From Rhodanobacter sp. 7MK24 (GTDB lineage Bacteria > Pseudomonadota > Gammaproteobacteria > Xanthomonadales > Rhodanobacteraceae): a stretch of 64,000 nt of DNA. Position numbers and translations under genes: made by a program. Under the pieces are notes generated by a model. The model was not told the DNA's origin. It was given only the letters and a program-made list of their open reading frames with translations, and ran no database searches. Of the stretch, positions 9,601 to 17,917 are shown one piece after another. The stretch spans positions 1 through 64,000 of the forward strand of contig NZ_JACYXL010000003.1 in assembly GCF_014842995.1 (NCBI RefSeq), read 5' to 3'. Positions within the stretch are counted from its first letter, which is position 1; each line of letters starts with the position of its first letter.

Positions 9601-10325
9601 GCCAGCAATTGCGCGCGGCGCGATTCGCGCTGCAGCGCGATCAGCGAGTCGGGGTGGCGGCGGAACTCGTCGTTCAGCACTTTCACCGCGACGTAGGGAT
9701 CGCGGTCGCGCGCCTCCACCTTGCGTTCGTCGCGGGCGAGGAAGACCACGCCCATGCCGCCGCGGCCGATCTCGCGCTCGAGCAGGAAGCGGCCCTTGAG
9801 CAGCATGCCCACGCTGGCGAACTCGGCGCTTTCGGCGCCGGCCACCTGTTCCCAGCTGGAGCGGTTGAAGCTGCTGCTGGACGCCGTGCCCTGCGTGCCG
9901 GTGACGGCGGTGAGGGGGGGCGCATCCGGCGCGGGATGCTGCGAGGCAGGCGCGACCATGGTGGCGTCGGAATCGCCCGTGGGAGCCGGCGGTCGCGAGG
10001 CAGGCTGCACCATGGTCATGTCTGCGTCCCCCGACGGCGCCGCCGGGGAGTTCGACACGCTCACCCGGGTCGCGTCCGCGTCGGCCGGCGCGGGTGCCGG
10101 CGCAGGCGCCGATGCGGAGGGATGCAGGCTGCGCAGCTTGGCGGCAAGTGCGCGGGACAGCGAAGGCTCGAGGCGACCGTCGGCCGTCATCGCCTCCAGC
10201 AGCGCATGCTCGCCGCGTACGACGTCGTCCGGAAGTTCGCCGCGCGCGGCAAGGGCCTCGAACAGCCCCGGCAGCGTGATCCGCTTGGCCTCGTAGTCGG
10301 CAATCAGGTCGGCAATGGAAGTCAT
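6639..10325 (-). CDS. ppkA: PpkA: T6SS Ser/Thr protein kinase fused to an FGE-sulfatase domain
   Basis: Membrane-bound kinase (1,228 aa) that switches T6SS assembly on by threonine phosphorylation, countered by PppA. ATG 10325 is chosen; the frame is open upstream but overlaps pppA. Order: helical N-terminus; Ala/Pro linker (70-150) with three related Thr motifs (DADATRV, DADMTMV, DSDATMV); Hanks-type kinase at about 180-430 with glycine loop GRGGMG (187-192), Lys215, Glu234, DFG Asp329; a transmembrane segment near 440-455; a long periplasmic helical region with TPR-like character; and a C-terminal formylglycine-generating-enzyme-like domain (from about 1000; RTEVTVGEFNRYC, NVWEWT, ARGGSF, GFRV). 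The catalytic loop reads HSDFKPGN, so the usual Arg before Asp311 is Ser (a non-RD kinase). Kinase-FGE fusions occur in T6SS PpkA proteins. Confidence 0.93.
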   Translation of the reverse strand: MTSIADLIADYEAKRITLPGLFEALAARGELPDDVVRGEHALLEAMTADGRLEPSLSRALAAKLRSLHPSASAPAPAPAPADADATRVSVSNSPAAPSGDADMTMVQPASRPPAPTGDSDATMVAPASQHPAPDAPPLTAVTGTQGTASSSSFNRSSWEQVAGAESAEFASVGMLLKGRFLLEREIGRGGMGVVFLARDERKVEARDRDPYVAVKVLNDEFRRHPDSLIALQRESRRAQLLAHDNIVRVYDFDKDRTIVYMTMEYIDGTDLRTLIRERAFNGMPLAQARPLIEGMGWALKRAHAAGIVHSDFKPGNVMVTRNGVPKVFDFGIARAGKHLNEATGEETVFDAGTLGALTPAYASLEMIQGKEPTPSDDIYALGCVTFELLTGKHPFDKQSAEVALKEGRKPPPVPGLTRRQYKTLCDAVAFHTEDRLQTAGAMIEGMRDIGMRERVVPWLGYGAAAVVAIAGGTWGTISYLHQHHITRVIARFAPTDSQRYANENEAMAALGSLGDDDRKRLVLDQGDTIQNYLLARIDTYWNPAQGRYNFPGAQHVFDLRDQLKLYSPKLDARRTEVAQQKNDLLNTLDTELSQRIAAGAIFESQPDNAVATLDRIRAIDPRSALLHNAELELKYDIAIGQSLSASHADVARQQLALATRLFPDSARLKQREAQLAALAAATAPVVAAPGAAVQSIPQARSALAALVAAPSTSVQWQQSVAAAMVPLRNDSSPETRKLVDALGSAIAGIAGQQADTTHLPQDLALVNFGLQYAPQSAPLLAQRDKLATLQAQAQAQLDQEAATAEVASRIESVRRAAAADDTAKALESLTRIRSLQPDNPFLAKEGPQLVAQAYLGQADDQFQHGKYTAAANLLTQGQQALGNRSDLRDAQARYEMAATLLKANGQPLADADYQRLRNQLAAARKADAQGLAALESSLKQQGHLPQGSFAALLDSLKPSATPASPAAAAPVPTTPAPATPGQAPAATAKPTPGNPSKPATETAGATAPTANPAANAVAGNDPCARPELVGKGRACMDALGSNGRGPALVVVPGIGGGKPYAMSRTEVTVGEFNRYCRATHACSETSPGDHDAASLPISNISLAQAKGYLQWLSSASGYTYRLPSDDEWTNAAHAGSGWKQAQDSNCIPPGGGDDSGSGPISALGREANPWGLVNMSGNVWEWTTSGGGVVARGGSFNSYWSDCTVDNHRSDSGSAQKDVGFRVLRELK

Positions 10326-10336
10326 GGGATGTCTGG

Positions 10337-11056
10337 TCAGTCCTGGAGACGCACGATCACGGCGGAAATGTTGTCGCGCGCGGCTCGCTGCAGCGACAGG
10401 TCGAACAGGCGCGCCAACAACGCCCCCGGCTCGGGGTGGCGGACGCATTCGATGTCGAGCTCGTCGTCGCCAAGCTCTTTGTTGATGCCGTCGGAGCAGA
10501 GCAGGAACTGCGTGCCGGGGCGGTTGCTCGCCACCACCCAATCCATGTACAGGCGATCCTCGGCCCCCACCGCGCGGCTGAGCACACCGGCGCCGGCCTG
10601 CGGCGACGACGCGCCGCCACCGAACTGGGTGACGTCGTCCTTGGCGCCGTGCACATGGTCGCGAGTGATCTGGCGCAACGCGCCGCCTTCGTTGCAGTAG
10701 GCGCGGCTGTCGCCAACCCAGCCGCAGAGCATGAAGTCTTTGTCGTGCACCAGCACCACCACGGTGGAGCCGATGATGTCGCTGCCGCGTTCCAGCGCGG
10801 TGGCGACCAGGTCGGAGTTGGCCTGCTGCAGGCTGTCCTCGATGGACTCGATGAAGTCGAACACGCTGCCCGTACGCGGCAAGGCGCCGAGCCGCTCGAC
10901 AATCATCTGGCTGGCGTAGTCGCCGGCGGCATGGCCGCCCAGGCCATCGGCGACCGCCCACAGGCCGACGTCGTCGCGCACCAGGATCGAATCCTCGTTG
11001 TGCTTGCGCACCTTGCCGGTTTCGGTGCGACCGACGGACTGGTAATGCAGGGTCAT
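10337..11056 (-). CDS. pppA: PppA: PP2C-type Ser/Thr phosphatase of the T6SS
   Basis: Protein phosphatase of 239 aa that reverses PpkA phosphorylation and turns the T6SS down. PP2C metal-binding and catalytic motifs are all present: VRKHNEDS, VADGLGGHAAGD, GSTVVVLVH, GWVGDSRAY, LLCSDGINKEL and the terminal ARDNISAVIV. The start ATG 11056 overlaps the tagF stop (ATGA), and ppkA begins 11 nt after its stop, so tagF-pppA-ppkA form a translationally coupled block. Cytosolic; no signal peptide. Confidence 0.95.
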   Translation of the reverse strand: MTLHYQSVGRTETGKVRKHNEDSILVRDDVGLWAVADGLGGHAAGDYASQMIVERLGALPRTGSVFDFIESIEDSLQQANSDLVATALERGSDIIGSTVVVLVHDKDFMLCGWVGDSRAYCNEGGALRQITRDHVHGAKDDVTQFGGGASSPQAGAGVLSRAVGAEDRLYMDWVVASNRPGTQFLLCSDGINKELGDDELDIECVRHPEPGALLARLFDLSLQRAARDNISAVIVRLQD

Positions 11057-12576
11057 GGCTGCACCTCGATCACGGCCAACGGCCACCTGGCCGCGTGGGA
11101 ATCCAGGCCCGCGGCGGCGGCGATGCGCGCGCACGCGGCGTCCGGCGACGGCAGGGCCAATGCCTCGGACAGCACGTGCGCAGGCAGTTCCGCGAGCAGC
11201 CGGGTGGCCAGCAGCAGCAGGCGGTCGCCGGTGTCGATCTCACAGACGACCTCGTCGCAGATCGGTTGCGAGGACGCCCCCAGTCCGGGCGCCACCGGCG
11301 AGGTACGGCTGAACAGCAAGTCGTCCAGCTCGCCGCCAAGCTCGGCATCGCCGGCCGGGCGCTCGCCGCCGGCGAACAACGGATGCAACTGCCCTGCGCG
11401 CCAATGCCATGCGCTGGCGGTGCCGATGCGCAGCAGGTCCGCCCAGCGTCCGGTGACCCGCACGGCGATCACCGCGCCATCCTCCTGCACGGGCGTGGCA
11501 TGCTCCACGGCCATCTGGCGCAGGCGCGTGTGCAGCACCAGCAAGCGCGTGCGCAAGGCCTGCATGCCGGCCACGAAATCGCTGGGCACGAAGCGGCCGA
11601 TCAATTCGCTGACCGCAGCGGCGGCCTGCCGCCGCGGATCGGGGGCGCCGTCGTCGGCAACCACCAGGGTCAGGGCGCAGTCGTAGCGCTGCAGTACCCG
11701 CGCGCCGCCGACGCACGCGGCGCGCTGGGTGATTTCCGCACCGTCGGGCTCGCTGGAGCTTTGCGCGATGTCGTCGAGACGCGGCACCAGGTCGGCGAAC
11801 AGTTCGGAAAGATCATCGGGCAGACGCACCGGCGCCACCGCGTGGGTTGCCGACGCGCGCGAATCCGCAGCGGCGCTCGCCGCCTGGCGGGGCGCATCGG
11901 CATGCGCCGCATCAAGCATGCCGGCATAGGAAGCGGGATCGGGCAGGCCGCGGGTCACCAGCACGCTGGCCGGCATGCGCTGTGCGCCCAATGTCCACCA
12001 GAGTGCATAGCCAGACGGCAGCTGTGCCGACAATGCGCACAGCCAATCGCTGTCGACCAGCAGCGGCAGCGGCAGGCGCCAATGGCTCGCGCCGTGCCAG
12101 TCCAGCGCCGGCACGGCGGCATGTTCGACGGCGGACGGCACAAGCGGATCCGGCAACGCGGCGATACGCGCATCGAATGTCTCGACAGATTCGCCACTTG
12201 CCTGTGATTCGTGGTGCGTGCGCTCGACGGCAGCGAACCAGGCGTCGTTGCGCAATGCCGTGGCGATGGCCGCGGCATCCGCCAGTGGCGCGACGATGGC
12301 CATTGGGAAGCAGCGCCCCACCCTGTCCGTCGCGGTGCCGACCACACCGGCCCAGGCCTGTTCGCCGCAGATGCCCGGTGTCAGGACGAAGCGCCATGCC
12401 GCAGCATCGCGCCAGGCTTGCGCCCAGTCATCCCCCAACCGCGCGCGACTGGCGCTTACGGCCTGTTCGAAATGGCGATCCCACACGTCCACGAAAGACG
12501 CGGGCAGCCGCCGCTGCACGAAATCCCCGGTACCGGGAAGCTTGCCGAAGAATCCTGCCCCCGAGAGCCTGTTCAT
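11053..12576 (-). CDS. tagF: TagF with a C-terminal degenerate PP2C-like domain
   Basis: Negative regulator of T6SS assembly. The N-terminal half is a TagF domain (GFFGKLPGTGDFVQRRLP at the start, then TPGICGEQAWAGV and GRCFPMAI). From about residue 290 to the end the fold looks like PP2C (LVVADDGAP, then DGAVIAVRVTG, LRIGTASAWHW, GDRLLLLATRLL), but the metal-site motifs DGxGG and GDS are replaced, so it is probably a pseudophosphatase. TagF-PppA fusions are known, for example in Agrobacterium; here an intact PppA follows separately. The start ATG and first codons (MNRL) lie within the terminal inverted repeat of a MITE-like element (12565-12830). At 507 aa it is much longer than a lone TagF. 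Confidence 0.9.
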   Translation of the reverse strand: MNRLSGAGFFGKLPGTGDFVQRRLPASFVDVWDRHFEQAVSASRARLGDDWAQAWRDAAAWRFVLTPGICGEQAWAGVVGTATDRVGRCFPMAIVAPLADAAAIATALRNDAWFAAVERTHHESQASGESVETFDARIAALPDPLVPSAVEHAAVPALDWHGASHWRLPLPLLVDSDWLCALSAQLPSGYALWWTLGAQRMPASVLVTRGLPDPASYAGMLDAAHADAPRQAASAAADSRASATHAVAPVRLPDDLSELFADLVPRLDDIAQSSSEPDGAEITQRAACVGGARVLQRYDCALTLVVADDGAPDPRRQAAAAVSELIGRFVPSDFVAGMQALRTRLLVLHTRLRQMAVEHATPVQEDGAVIAVRVTGRWADLLRIGTASAWHWRAGQLHPLFAGGERPAGDAELGGELDDLLFSRTSPVAPGLGASSQPICDEVVCEIDTGDRLLLLATRLLAELPAHVLSEALALPSPDAACARIAAAAGLDSHAARWPLAVIEVQP

Positions 12577-12830
12577 GATCCCCAGATACCCCGCGTTGCC
12601 ATCGAGTGGCTGTCAGGTGGTAGGGCGTGGCGCAGCGCCTGCCTGGCTGGCAGGCCAAGCCGCGCGCTGCCGCATGGCGGCCACTCGGTGGCAACCCGAA
12701 GGGCCGAGGCTGTTTGCGCGCATGCCGGCGTCATCACTCGGTCGTGGACGGACGTCCACTCCTTCGTTCTTCCTTGGCCTGCGCGCAAACAGCTCCCGGC
12801 GCGGGGCATCTGGGGACCATGAACAGGCTC
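12565..12830. mobile_element. MITE-like element with 31-bp terminal inverted repeats, copy 1
   Basis: A 266-bp noncoding block between tssM and tagF. Its ends, 12565-12595 and 12800-12830, are inverted repeats matching at 29 of 31 positions (core CATGRTCCCCAGATRCCCCGCG, read inward). Inside are nested palindromes: a 14-bp perfect pair at 12709-12722 and 12780-12793 (gctgtttgcgcgca) enclosing gtggac/gtccac at 12744-12759, and a second pair with outer arms near 12595-12616 and 12678-12698 around cctgcc/ggcagg. Part of it (about 115 bp) matches copy 2 at 17751-17917 in inverted orientation. No transposase is present; a REP/BIME-type repeat is the alternative. It could act as an RNA-processing or partial termination site in the operon. 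Confidence 0.7.
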
Positions 12831-12849
12831 TGACGGATTCGGCATGCGC

Positions 12850-15800
12850 CTACCCCCCGCACCGGAAACGCTGCACTTCGGTGTTGAGGAAGGGGTTCTT
12901 GAGGTTGCCGGCCTGGATCACCAGCTTCGCCACATGGCCGCCGAAGTTGAAGCTGGCGAGGAAGCGCAGGTCCGACTGCTTCTGCAGATTCGCCGCCTGC
13001 AACGCGCGGAAGAACGCCCAATCGCCCTGATAGTCGAAGGTGCTGAGCAGGGTGCCCGAGGCATCCCATGCGGACACCGTGACGTGGCCCGGCTGCGGTC
13101 CCGGCCATTTCATCGCCATGCTGCTGGCGGCGCCGGGCTGGTATGTGAACTTCTGGCCGTCCACGTCGAACTCCAGCTTGGCGATGCCGGTGTCGAGCTG
13201 CGGCGCGGTCACGGTGAAATCCACCTCCGGCACGTTGCCGGCGCGGAAATACATCTGACGGATGTCGTCGGCCATCTGCGCCTGCGCCAGCAAGCCGGGC
13301 GGGCCGGCCACCGCGCCGGGGCCGGTCTTCCACTGCCAGTTGCTGCCGCTGGCATCGACCAGCTTGGCCAGGGTCTGCTTGTTGAACGTGTCGAAGCTGC
13401 CGCCGTTGCCGAACAGCTCGCCGAAGTTCTGCAGCGGGATCTCCGTGCGGCTGTCCAGCGAGAACGGATAGCGGCCGCGCACGAAACTCGCGCAATCCTT
13501 GCCCACCGCCTGCTGGAACTGGTCGCCCAGTGCGCCCTTGGTGCCGCTGGCCACCAGCGATTCGCTCTTGCCGGTGAGCGAGGCCACCCAGCCGGACACC
13601 GGCGCCGGCAATTGCGCAGCCTGCTGCTGCGCCAACAGCAGTTGCGGATTGGGCTGGCCGGCGGCGTTGCTGAAATCGGTCATGGTCAGCAGGGTCTTGC
13701 CCAGCTGGTCGAGCGCAGCCAGCGTCTGGTCGATCGGCGCAGTACCGGGCGCACCCGCGCTGAGCTGGTCGAGCGTGGCGAAGTGCGCGGTGATCGCCGC
13801 GCCCGGCTGCGCCACCGGCGCCGCCGCCGCGCCACCGCCCGAAGAAGCCAGCGCACGGGCCAGCGCGTTCTGGGTGAGCTTCTGCTCCGCCTTCTTCTCA
13901 GCTGCCTGCTGCGCGCCAGCCAGAGCCTTGTCCTCCGCATCCTGCGGCGGCGCCTTCAACATGTCGCTGGTGTTGTCGCGCACCACGTTCAGCAGTGCCT
14001 TCAGCGGCGAGCTGGGGCCGGACAGCTTGGCGGCGATCGCGCTGGCGTCCTGGATGCTGGCGACCGGTTGCAGCTCGAGGTCGGCGAGCAATGCGTCCCA
14101 GGCCTTGATGTAGTCCTGCTCGTACAGCGCGATCACCTGCTGCGTGAAGCGCGCCTTCTGCAGCGAGTCGATCTTGGTGGCGCCGAACACCCAGTCGTCC
14201 TTGGCGAACTGGTCCACCGCCTGTGCCACGCCCTTGCTCGCCTCGTACTGGAACATCGGCTGCGTGTACAGCGCCGGGATCGGCTCGGACAGCGCCGCAC
14301 CGCTCTTGCGCAGGAACACGCTGCCGAGCAAGCCCAGCGACTTGTCCAGTTGCAGCGGTGGATAGTCCGTGTTGCCGGCGCTCAGCTTGAGGTTGCCGTA
14401 GATGAGAGTGGGCAGGTCGGCGGTGCGCAGGGTGTTTTGCGCCTGCTCCACCAGGGTGGGATCCAGCTCCAGCGCACGCAGCCGCCCCGGTTCGTCCACA
14501 AGGGCATGGAAATGCTTCGCCAGCGCCTGCTGCAGCACCGGATCGCCCGGGAACACCTTGCGCCACTCGATGTCGGTGAGCGCCACCAGCTCGTCGGCGT
14601 TCTGGTGCGCGGGCTCACCCAGCATCAGGTAACCCTTGAGGTAGTAGTACAACGCCTGCGGGTCGCCGGCATTCCCGGTGAGCCCGCTGCGGAACTGCGC
14701 GGCCACGCCCGGCAGCAGCAGGCCGTTGAGTTCCCGCAGATAGGCGTCATGCACCTCGTCGCCCACCTCGTTGCCCTGGTAGAGGCCGAAGCGCATGCCC
14801 ATCGGCACGTCGCCCTTGTATTTGTTTGCTGCATCCTGCACGGCGGACAGGCCTTCCAGCCGCGCGAGCACGCGTGCGAAATATTCTTTCTGCGTGGTCG
14901 CCGCATCCACGTCGCTTTGCGCCGGATAGGCCTGCAGCGCCGTCTGCACCTGTGCGAGGTAATCGCGGTTGTGGCCGAAGCTGGTGAAGAAACCCACCAC
15001 CAGCAGTGCCGTCAGCAGCAGCACACCCACATAGGAAGCCACCTGCAACAGTACCTTCTGCCGTTCCAGCGCCGGGTTGGTGCCGGCAAAACCGGACTCG
15101 CCGAACAGCACATCCTTCAGCAGACGCTCGACGAAGAAGGTGCGCCGCTGTGCGCCCGGCACGTGGAGTTGCGCAGCATCCACCCCGAAGGTACGTGCCA
15201 CCGCACCCATCATGCGGTCGATGGGTGTGCCCTCTTGCGTGCCGGAAGTAAGGTAGACGCCACGCAGCAGCGGCGGCGCGGCATAGGTATGTCCGGTGAA
15301 GACGCCTTCCACGAAGCGCTTCGCAATGTCGCGCAGCGCGGACAACTGTTGCGGGAACGAGAGGATGGCTGCGCGCCGGTTGCGATCGCGTTCGGCATGC
15401 AGGCGGTCGAGGATGCGCGTGTCTAGCTGGCGCAGCAGCAGGTCGAACTCGTCGCTGAAGCGCTTGGCAGCGCTGCCGTCCATGGTGGCTTCGATGGGGA
15501 AGGAGAAGCCCCAGACCTGGCTGCGCAGTTCCGGGTTGAGATCGTCGAAGAACTCGCCGAAGCCCGCGACCAGGTCGCACTTGGTGAAGCTCAGGTACAC
15601 CGGCACGCCGATGCGCAGATGCGTGCCCAGTTCTTCCAGGCGGCGGCGGATCGCCTGGATGTGTCCGGCCAGCCCCGCCTCGTCCAGCGTGAGCAGGTCG
15701 GACATGCTCATCGCGATCACCACGCCGTTGATCGGCCGGCGCTTGCGGTACTTGCGCAGCAGCTTGAGGAATTCCGCCCAGGCCGAGGCGTCGGCGTCGC

Positions 15801-16365
15801 GGTCGGAATCCTGCATGGTGTAGCGGCCGGCCGTGTCGAGGAACACCGCTTCGTCGGTGAACCACCAGTCGCAGTTGCGTGTGCCACCCACGCCGCGCAG
15901 CGCTTCCTTGCCGAAACGTTCGGACAACGGGAAATTGAGTCCGGAATTCTGCAGCAGGGTGCTCTTGCCCGAACCCGGCGGCCCGATCACCACGTACCAC
16001 GGCAAGGCATAGAGATTGCTGCCGCGCCGCGTCTTGCGCAGGGTGTCCACCGCTTCCTGGAAACGCGCCTGCAACTGGTTGCGCTCGGCGGCGCTGCGGT
16101 CGTCGGCCTGCGCACCCTGCCCGGCCAGCTCGCCTGACATCTGCTGGGCCTTGCCGCGCGCGCGCCATGCGCGAATCTGCAGGATCGCCAGCCACACCAC
16201 CACGATCAACACGATCAACAGCAGGCGCGCGGCCACGCCGGCCAGCGGTTGCGAGGAACCGATGCCCAGGTACGGACCGCCCACCCAGATCAGCACGGCC
16301 AGCAACAGGATGCCGACGAGAGTGATGAACCAGCCGCTTTTCAACACGCTAAGGAACTTGGCCAC
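12850..16365 (-). CDS. tssM: TssM (IcmF) membrane-complex protein
   Basis: Inner-membrane ATPase-like core of the T6SS membrane complex, partner of TssL. At 1,171 aa it has normal family length. Two N-terminal transmembrane helices (about 12-30 and 45-63) are followed by the cytoplasmic nucleotide-binding domain with Walker A GPPGSGKST (128-136) and Walker B-like region VFLDTAGRY. A third transmembrane segment (SYVGVLLLTALLVVGFFTSF) lies near residue 440, followed by the large periplasmic part. It overlaps nothing; tssL ends 4 nt upstream, consistent with one transcript. Confidence 0.96.
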   Translation of the reverse strand: MAKFLSVLKSGWFITLVGILLLAVLIWVGGPYLGIGSSQPLAGVAARLLLIVLIVVVWLAILQIRAWRARGKAQQMSGELAGQGAQADDRSAAERNQLQARFQEAVDTLRKTRRGSNLYALPWYVVIGPPGSGKSTLLQNSGLNFPLSERFGKEALRGVGGTRNCDWWFTDEAVFLDTAGRYTMQDSDRDADASAWAEFLKLLRKYRKRRPINGVVIAMSMSDLLTLDEAGLAGHIQAIRRRLEELGTHLRIGVPVYLSFTKCDLVAGFGEFFDDLNPELRSQVWGFSFPIEATMDGSAAKRFSDEFDLLLRQLDTRILDRLHAERDRNRRAAILSFPQQLSALRDIAKRFVEGVFTGHTYAAPPLLRGVYLTSGTQEGTPIDRMMGAVARTFGVDAAQLHVPGAQRRTFFVERLLKDVLFGESGFAGTNPALERQKVLLQVASYVGVLLLTALLVVGFFTSFGHNRDYLAQVQTALQAYPAQSDVDAATTQKEYFARVLARLEGLSAVQDAANKYKGDVPMGMRFGLYQGNEVGDEVHDAYLRELNGLLLPGVAAQFRSGLTGNAGDPQALYYYLKGYLMLGEPAHQNADELVALTDIEWRKVFPGDPVLQQALAKHFHALVDEPGRLRALELDPTLVEQAQNTLRTADLPTLIYGNLKLSAGNTDYPPLQLDKSLGLLGSVFLRKSGAALSEPIPALYTQPMFQYEASKGVAQAVDQFAKDDWVFGATKIDSLQKARFTQQVIALYEQDYIKAWDALLADLELQPVASIQDASAIAAKLSGPSSPLKALLNVVRDNTSDMLKAPPQDAEDKALAGAQQAAEKKAEQKLTQNALARALASSGGGAAAAPVAQPGAAITAHFATLDQLSAGAPGTAPIDQTLAALDQLGKTLLTMTDFSNAAGQPNPQLLLAQQQAAQLPAPVSGWVASLTGKSESLVASGTKGALGDQFQQAVGKDCASFVRGRYPFSLDSRTEIPLQNFGELFGNGGSFDTFNKQTLAKLVDASGSNWQWKTGPGAVAGPPGLLAQAQMADDIRQMYFRAGNVPEVDFTVTAPQLDTGIAKLEFDVDGQKFTYQPGAASSMAMKWPGPQPGHVTVSAWDASGTLLSTFDYQGDWAFFRALQAANLQKQSDLRFLASFNFGGHVAKLVIQAGNLKNPFLNTEVQRFRCGG

Positions 16366-16369
16366 GGAC

Positions 16370-17746
16370 TCAACCCTCGGGGATGTACATCAGTTCCACG
16401 CGCCGGTTGCGCGCGCGGTTGGCCGGCAGGTTTGGCGGCAGCGCGATCGGCTTGGAGTCGCCCGCACCGCTGGCTTCGAGCCGCCCGGAGTTGTCCAGGC
16501 CATCGCTCAGCACCTTGAGCACCGCGTTTGCGCGCGCCGCGGAGAGCGCGAAGTTGTCCTTGAATTTCAGCGAGCGGATCGGCTGGTCATCGGTGTGCCC
16601 CACCACGATCACCCGCCCCGGCACCTGGTTCAGCGCGGCAGTGATCTTGTGCAGCAGCGGCAGCGCCGCATCGGCGACGTCCACGCCGCCGGAGGTGAAC
16701 ATGCCGGTGGCGGAAAGGCGCACCAGCTCATGGCCGTTGCCCTGCTCGATGATGGCGAGCTGACCAGCCTGCTCCTCCGACGCCAGCAACTGCTTCAGCG
16801 TGGGATGCACCGGCGGCGGATTGGTCTTGTTCAATTGCACCATGGCTGGCGGCGTGGCGCTTTCCAGGCCGATCTGCGCCAGTTGCGCGCTGACCGGCGA
16901 GGACAAGGTATTCAAGCGCGAATGGAAATACAGGAAGGCGCCAAGCAGCACGCAAGCCGCTGCGGCCACGATCACCCACAACGGCACATAGCGGATCAGC
17001 GGGTTGCGCTTGTCCTGGATGCCGCGCCAGTGCGGCGCCAGCTCCTGCGCGGCCGGCGCGCGCTGTTCGCGGATGCGCCGGTACAGGTCTTCCTGGATGT
17101 CGGCCAGCTTGGCGCGGCCGCCCGATTCGATCAGGTAGCGCCCGCCGAAGCCCAGCGCAAGGCAGATGTACATCAGCTCGATCAGGTCGAGGTGGCGCGA
17201 GAAATCTCCGCACAGTCGCTCGAGGATCTGGAAGAACTTCGCACCGCCGTAGGATTCGCCGTGGAAGGTCACCAGCAGGGTCTGTTGCGACCAGCCGCTC
17301 TGCTCGCCCCAGGGCGCGTTGAGCACCGCCTCGTCCAGCATGGCGCACAGCACGTAGCGCGCGGCCAGCGCGGTCTGCTGCGGGATGTTCGCCTGCTGCG
17401 TATGCGCTTCGAACTTGCGCACCTGCGCCATCGTCTGCTCGCGCAGATGCACCGAGTCAGGCGGCGTGGCGCTGTGGCGCAACTGCACCGAGAGCAGCAA
17501 CAGGGGACTGGCCGCCTGCACCAGCGGGTTCATGCCGCCGCCGAGGAAAGCGCTGATCTCGGCGGGTGTGGCTTGCGCCGCGCGCGATGCAGGCGCAGGT
17601 GCCGGAGCCGACGCGTAAGCGGGTGCCGCCGGTGGCGCAGCGTACGGTACCGGCGCAGGCGTTGCCGCGGGCGCCGCGCCGCGCGGACGCACCACGGTGG
17701 CGTCGCGCATCGCGTCGTCGTCGAATGGGCCTTTCGGAGTATTCAT
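16370..17746 (-). CDS. tssL: TssL (DotU family) with C-terminal OmpA-like peptidoglycan-binding domain
   Basis: Inner-membrane component of the T6SS trans-envelope complex, 458 aa ('evolved' TssL). The N-terminus carries MRDATVVRPRG with Thr17, which resembles the phosphothreonine/FHA docking motif known from TssL of Agrobacterium and matches DATxV motifs in the linker of PpkA. A Pro/Ala linker, the DotU domain (about 75-260) and one transmembrane helix (LWVIVAAAACVLLGAFLYF) follow. The C-terminal OmpA domain (about 325-458) has the peptidoglycan-binding signature VVGHTDDQPI and NRRVELMYIP. Its start codon is only 4 nt from the MITE-like element at 17751. Confidence 0.95.
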   Translation of the reverse strand: MNTPKGPFDDDAMRDATVVRPRGAAPAATPAPVPYAAPPAAPAYASAPAPAPASRAAQATPAEISAFLGGGMNPLVQAASPLLLLSVQLRHSATPPDSVHLREQTMAQVRKFEAHTQQANIPQQTALAARYVLCAMLDEAVLNAPWGEQSGWSQQTLLVTFHGESYGGAKFFQILERLCGDFSRHLDLIELMYICLALGFGGRYLIESGGRAKLADIQEDLYRRIREQRAPAAQELAPHWRGIQDKRNPLIRYVPLWVIVAAAACVLLGAFLYFHSRLNTLSSPVSAQLAQIGLESATPPAMVQLNKTNPPPVHPTLKQLLASEEQAGQLAIIEQGNGHELVRLSATGMFTSGGVDVADAALPLLHKITAALNQVPGRVIVVGHTDDQPIRSLKFKDNFALSAARANAVLKVLSDGLDNSGRLEASGAGDSKPIALPPNLPANRARNRRVELMYIPEG

Positions 17747-17750
17747 CTCT

Positions 17751-17917
17751 GGGCCTGCTTATGGTCTTCAAGCACCCCGCGCCGGGAACCGTTTGCGCGC
17801 AGTCCTAGGAAGAACGAAGGAGTGGACATCCGTCCACGACTGAGTGATGACGCAGGAATGCAGGCAAGCAGACCCGGACCTGCGGACGCGGTGTGTTTCG
17901 AGACCATGAGCACGCTC
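17751..17917. mobile_element. MITE-like element, copy 2, between tssK and tssL
   Basis: A 167-bp noncoding element that fills the whole gap between the tssK stop (17916-17918) and the tssL start (17746). Its 31-bp ends (17751-17781 and 17887-17917) are inverted repeats identical at 24 positions. The interior block around 17795-17860 (ggaagaacgaaggagtggac, then tccgtccacgac, gagtgatgacgc) is almost identical to the minus-strand sequence of copy 1 near 12735-12780. The hairpin gtggac/gtccac is conserved in both copies. No open reading frame with a plausible product. Confidence 0.65.

Noticed and set aside
7608-10700. 1,030-codon plus-strand open frame opposite ppkA
   Set aside because: Antisense shadow of a GC-rich kinase gene; composition rich in Arg/His/Val and no domains.
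12577-12849. Small genes in the tssM-tagF gap
   Set aside because: The open frames arise from the palindromic repeat element and have no ribosome-binding sites.
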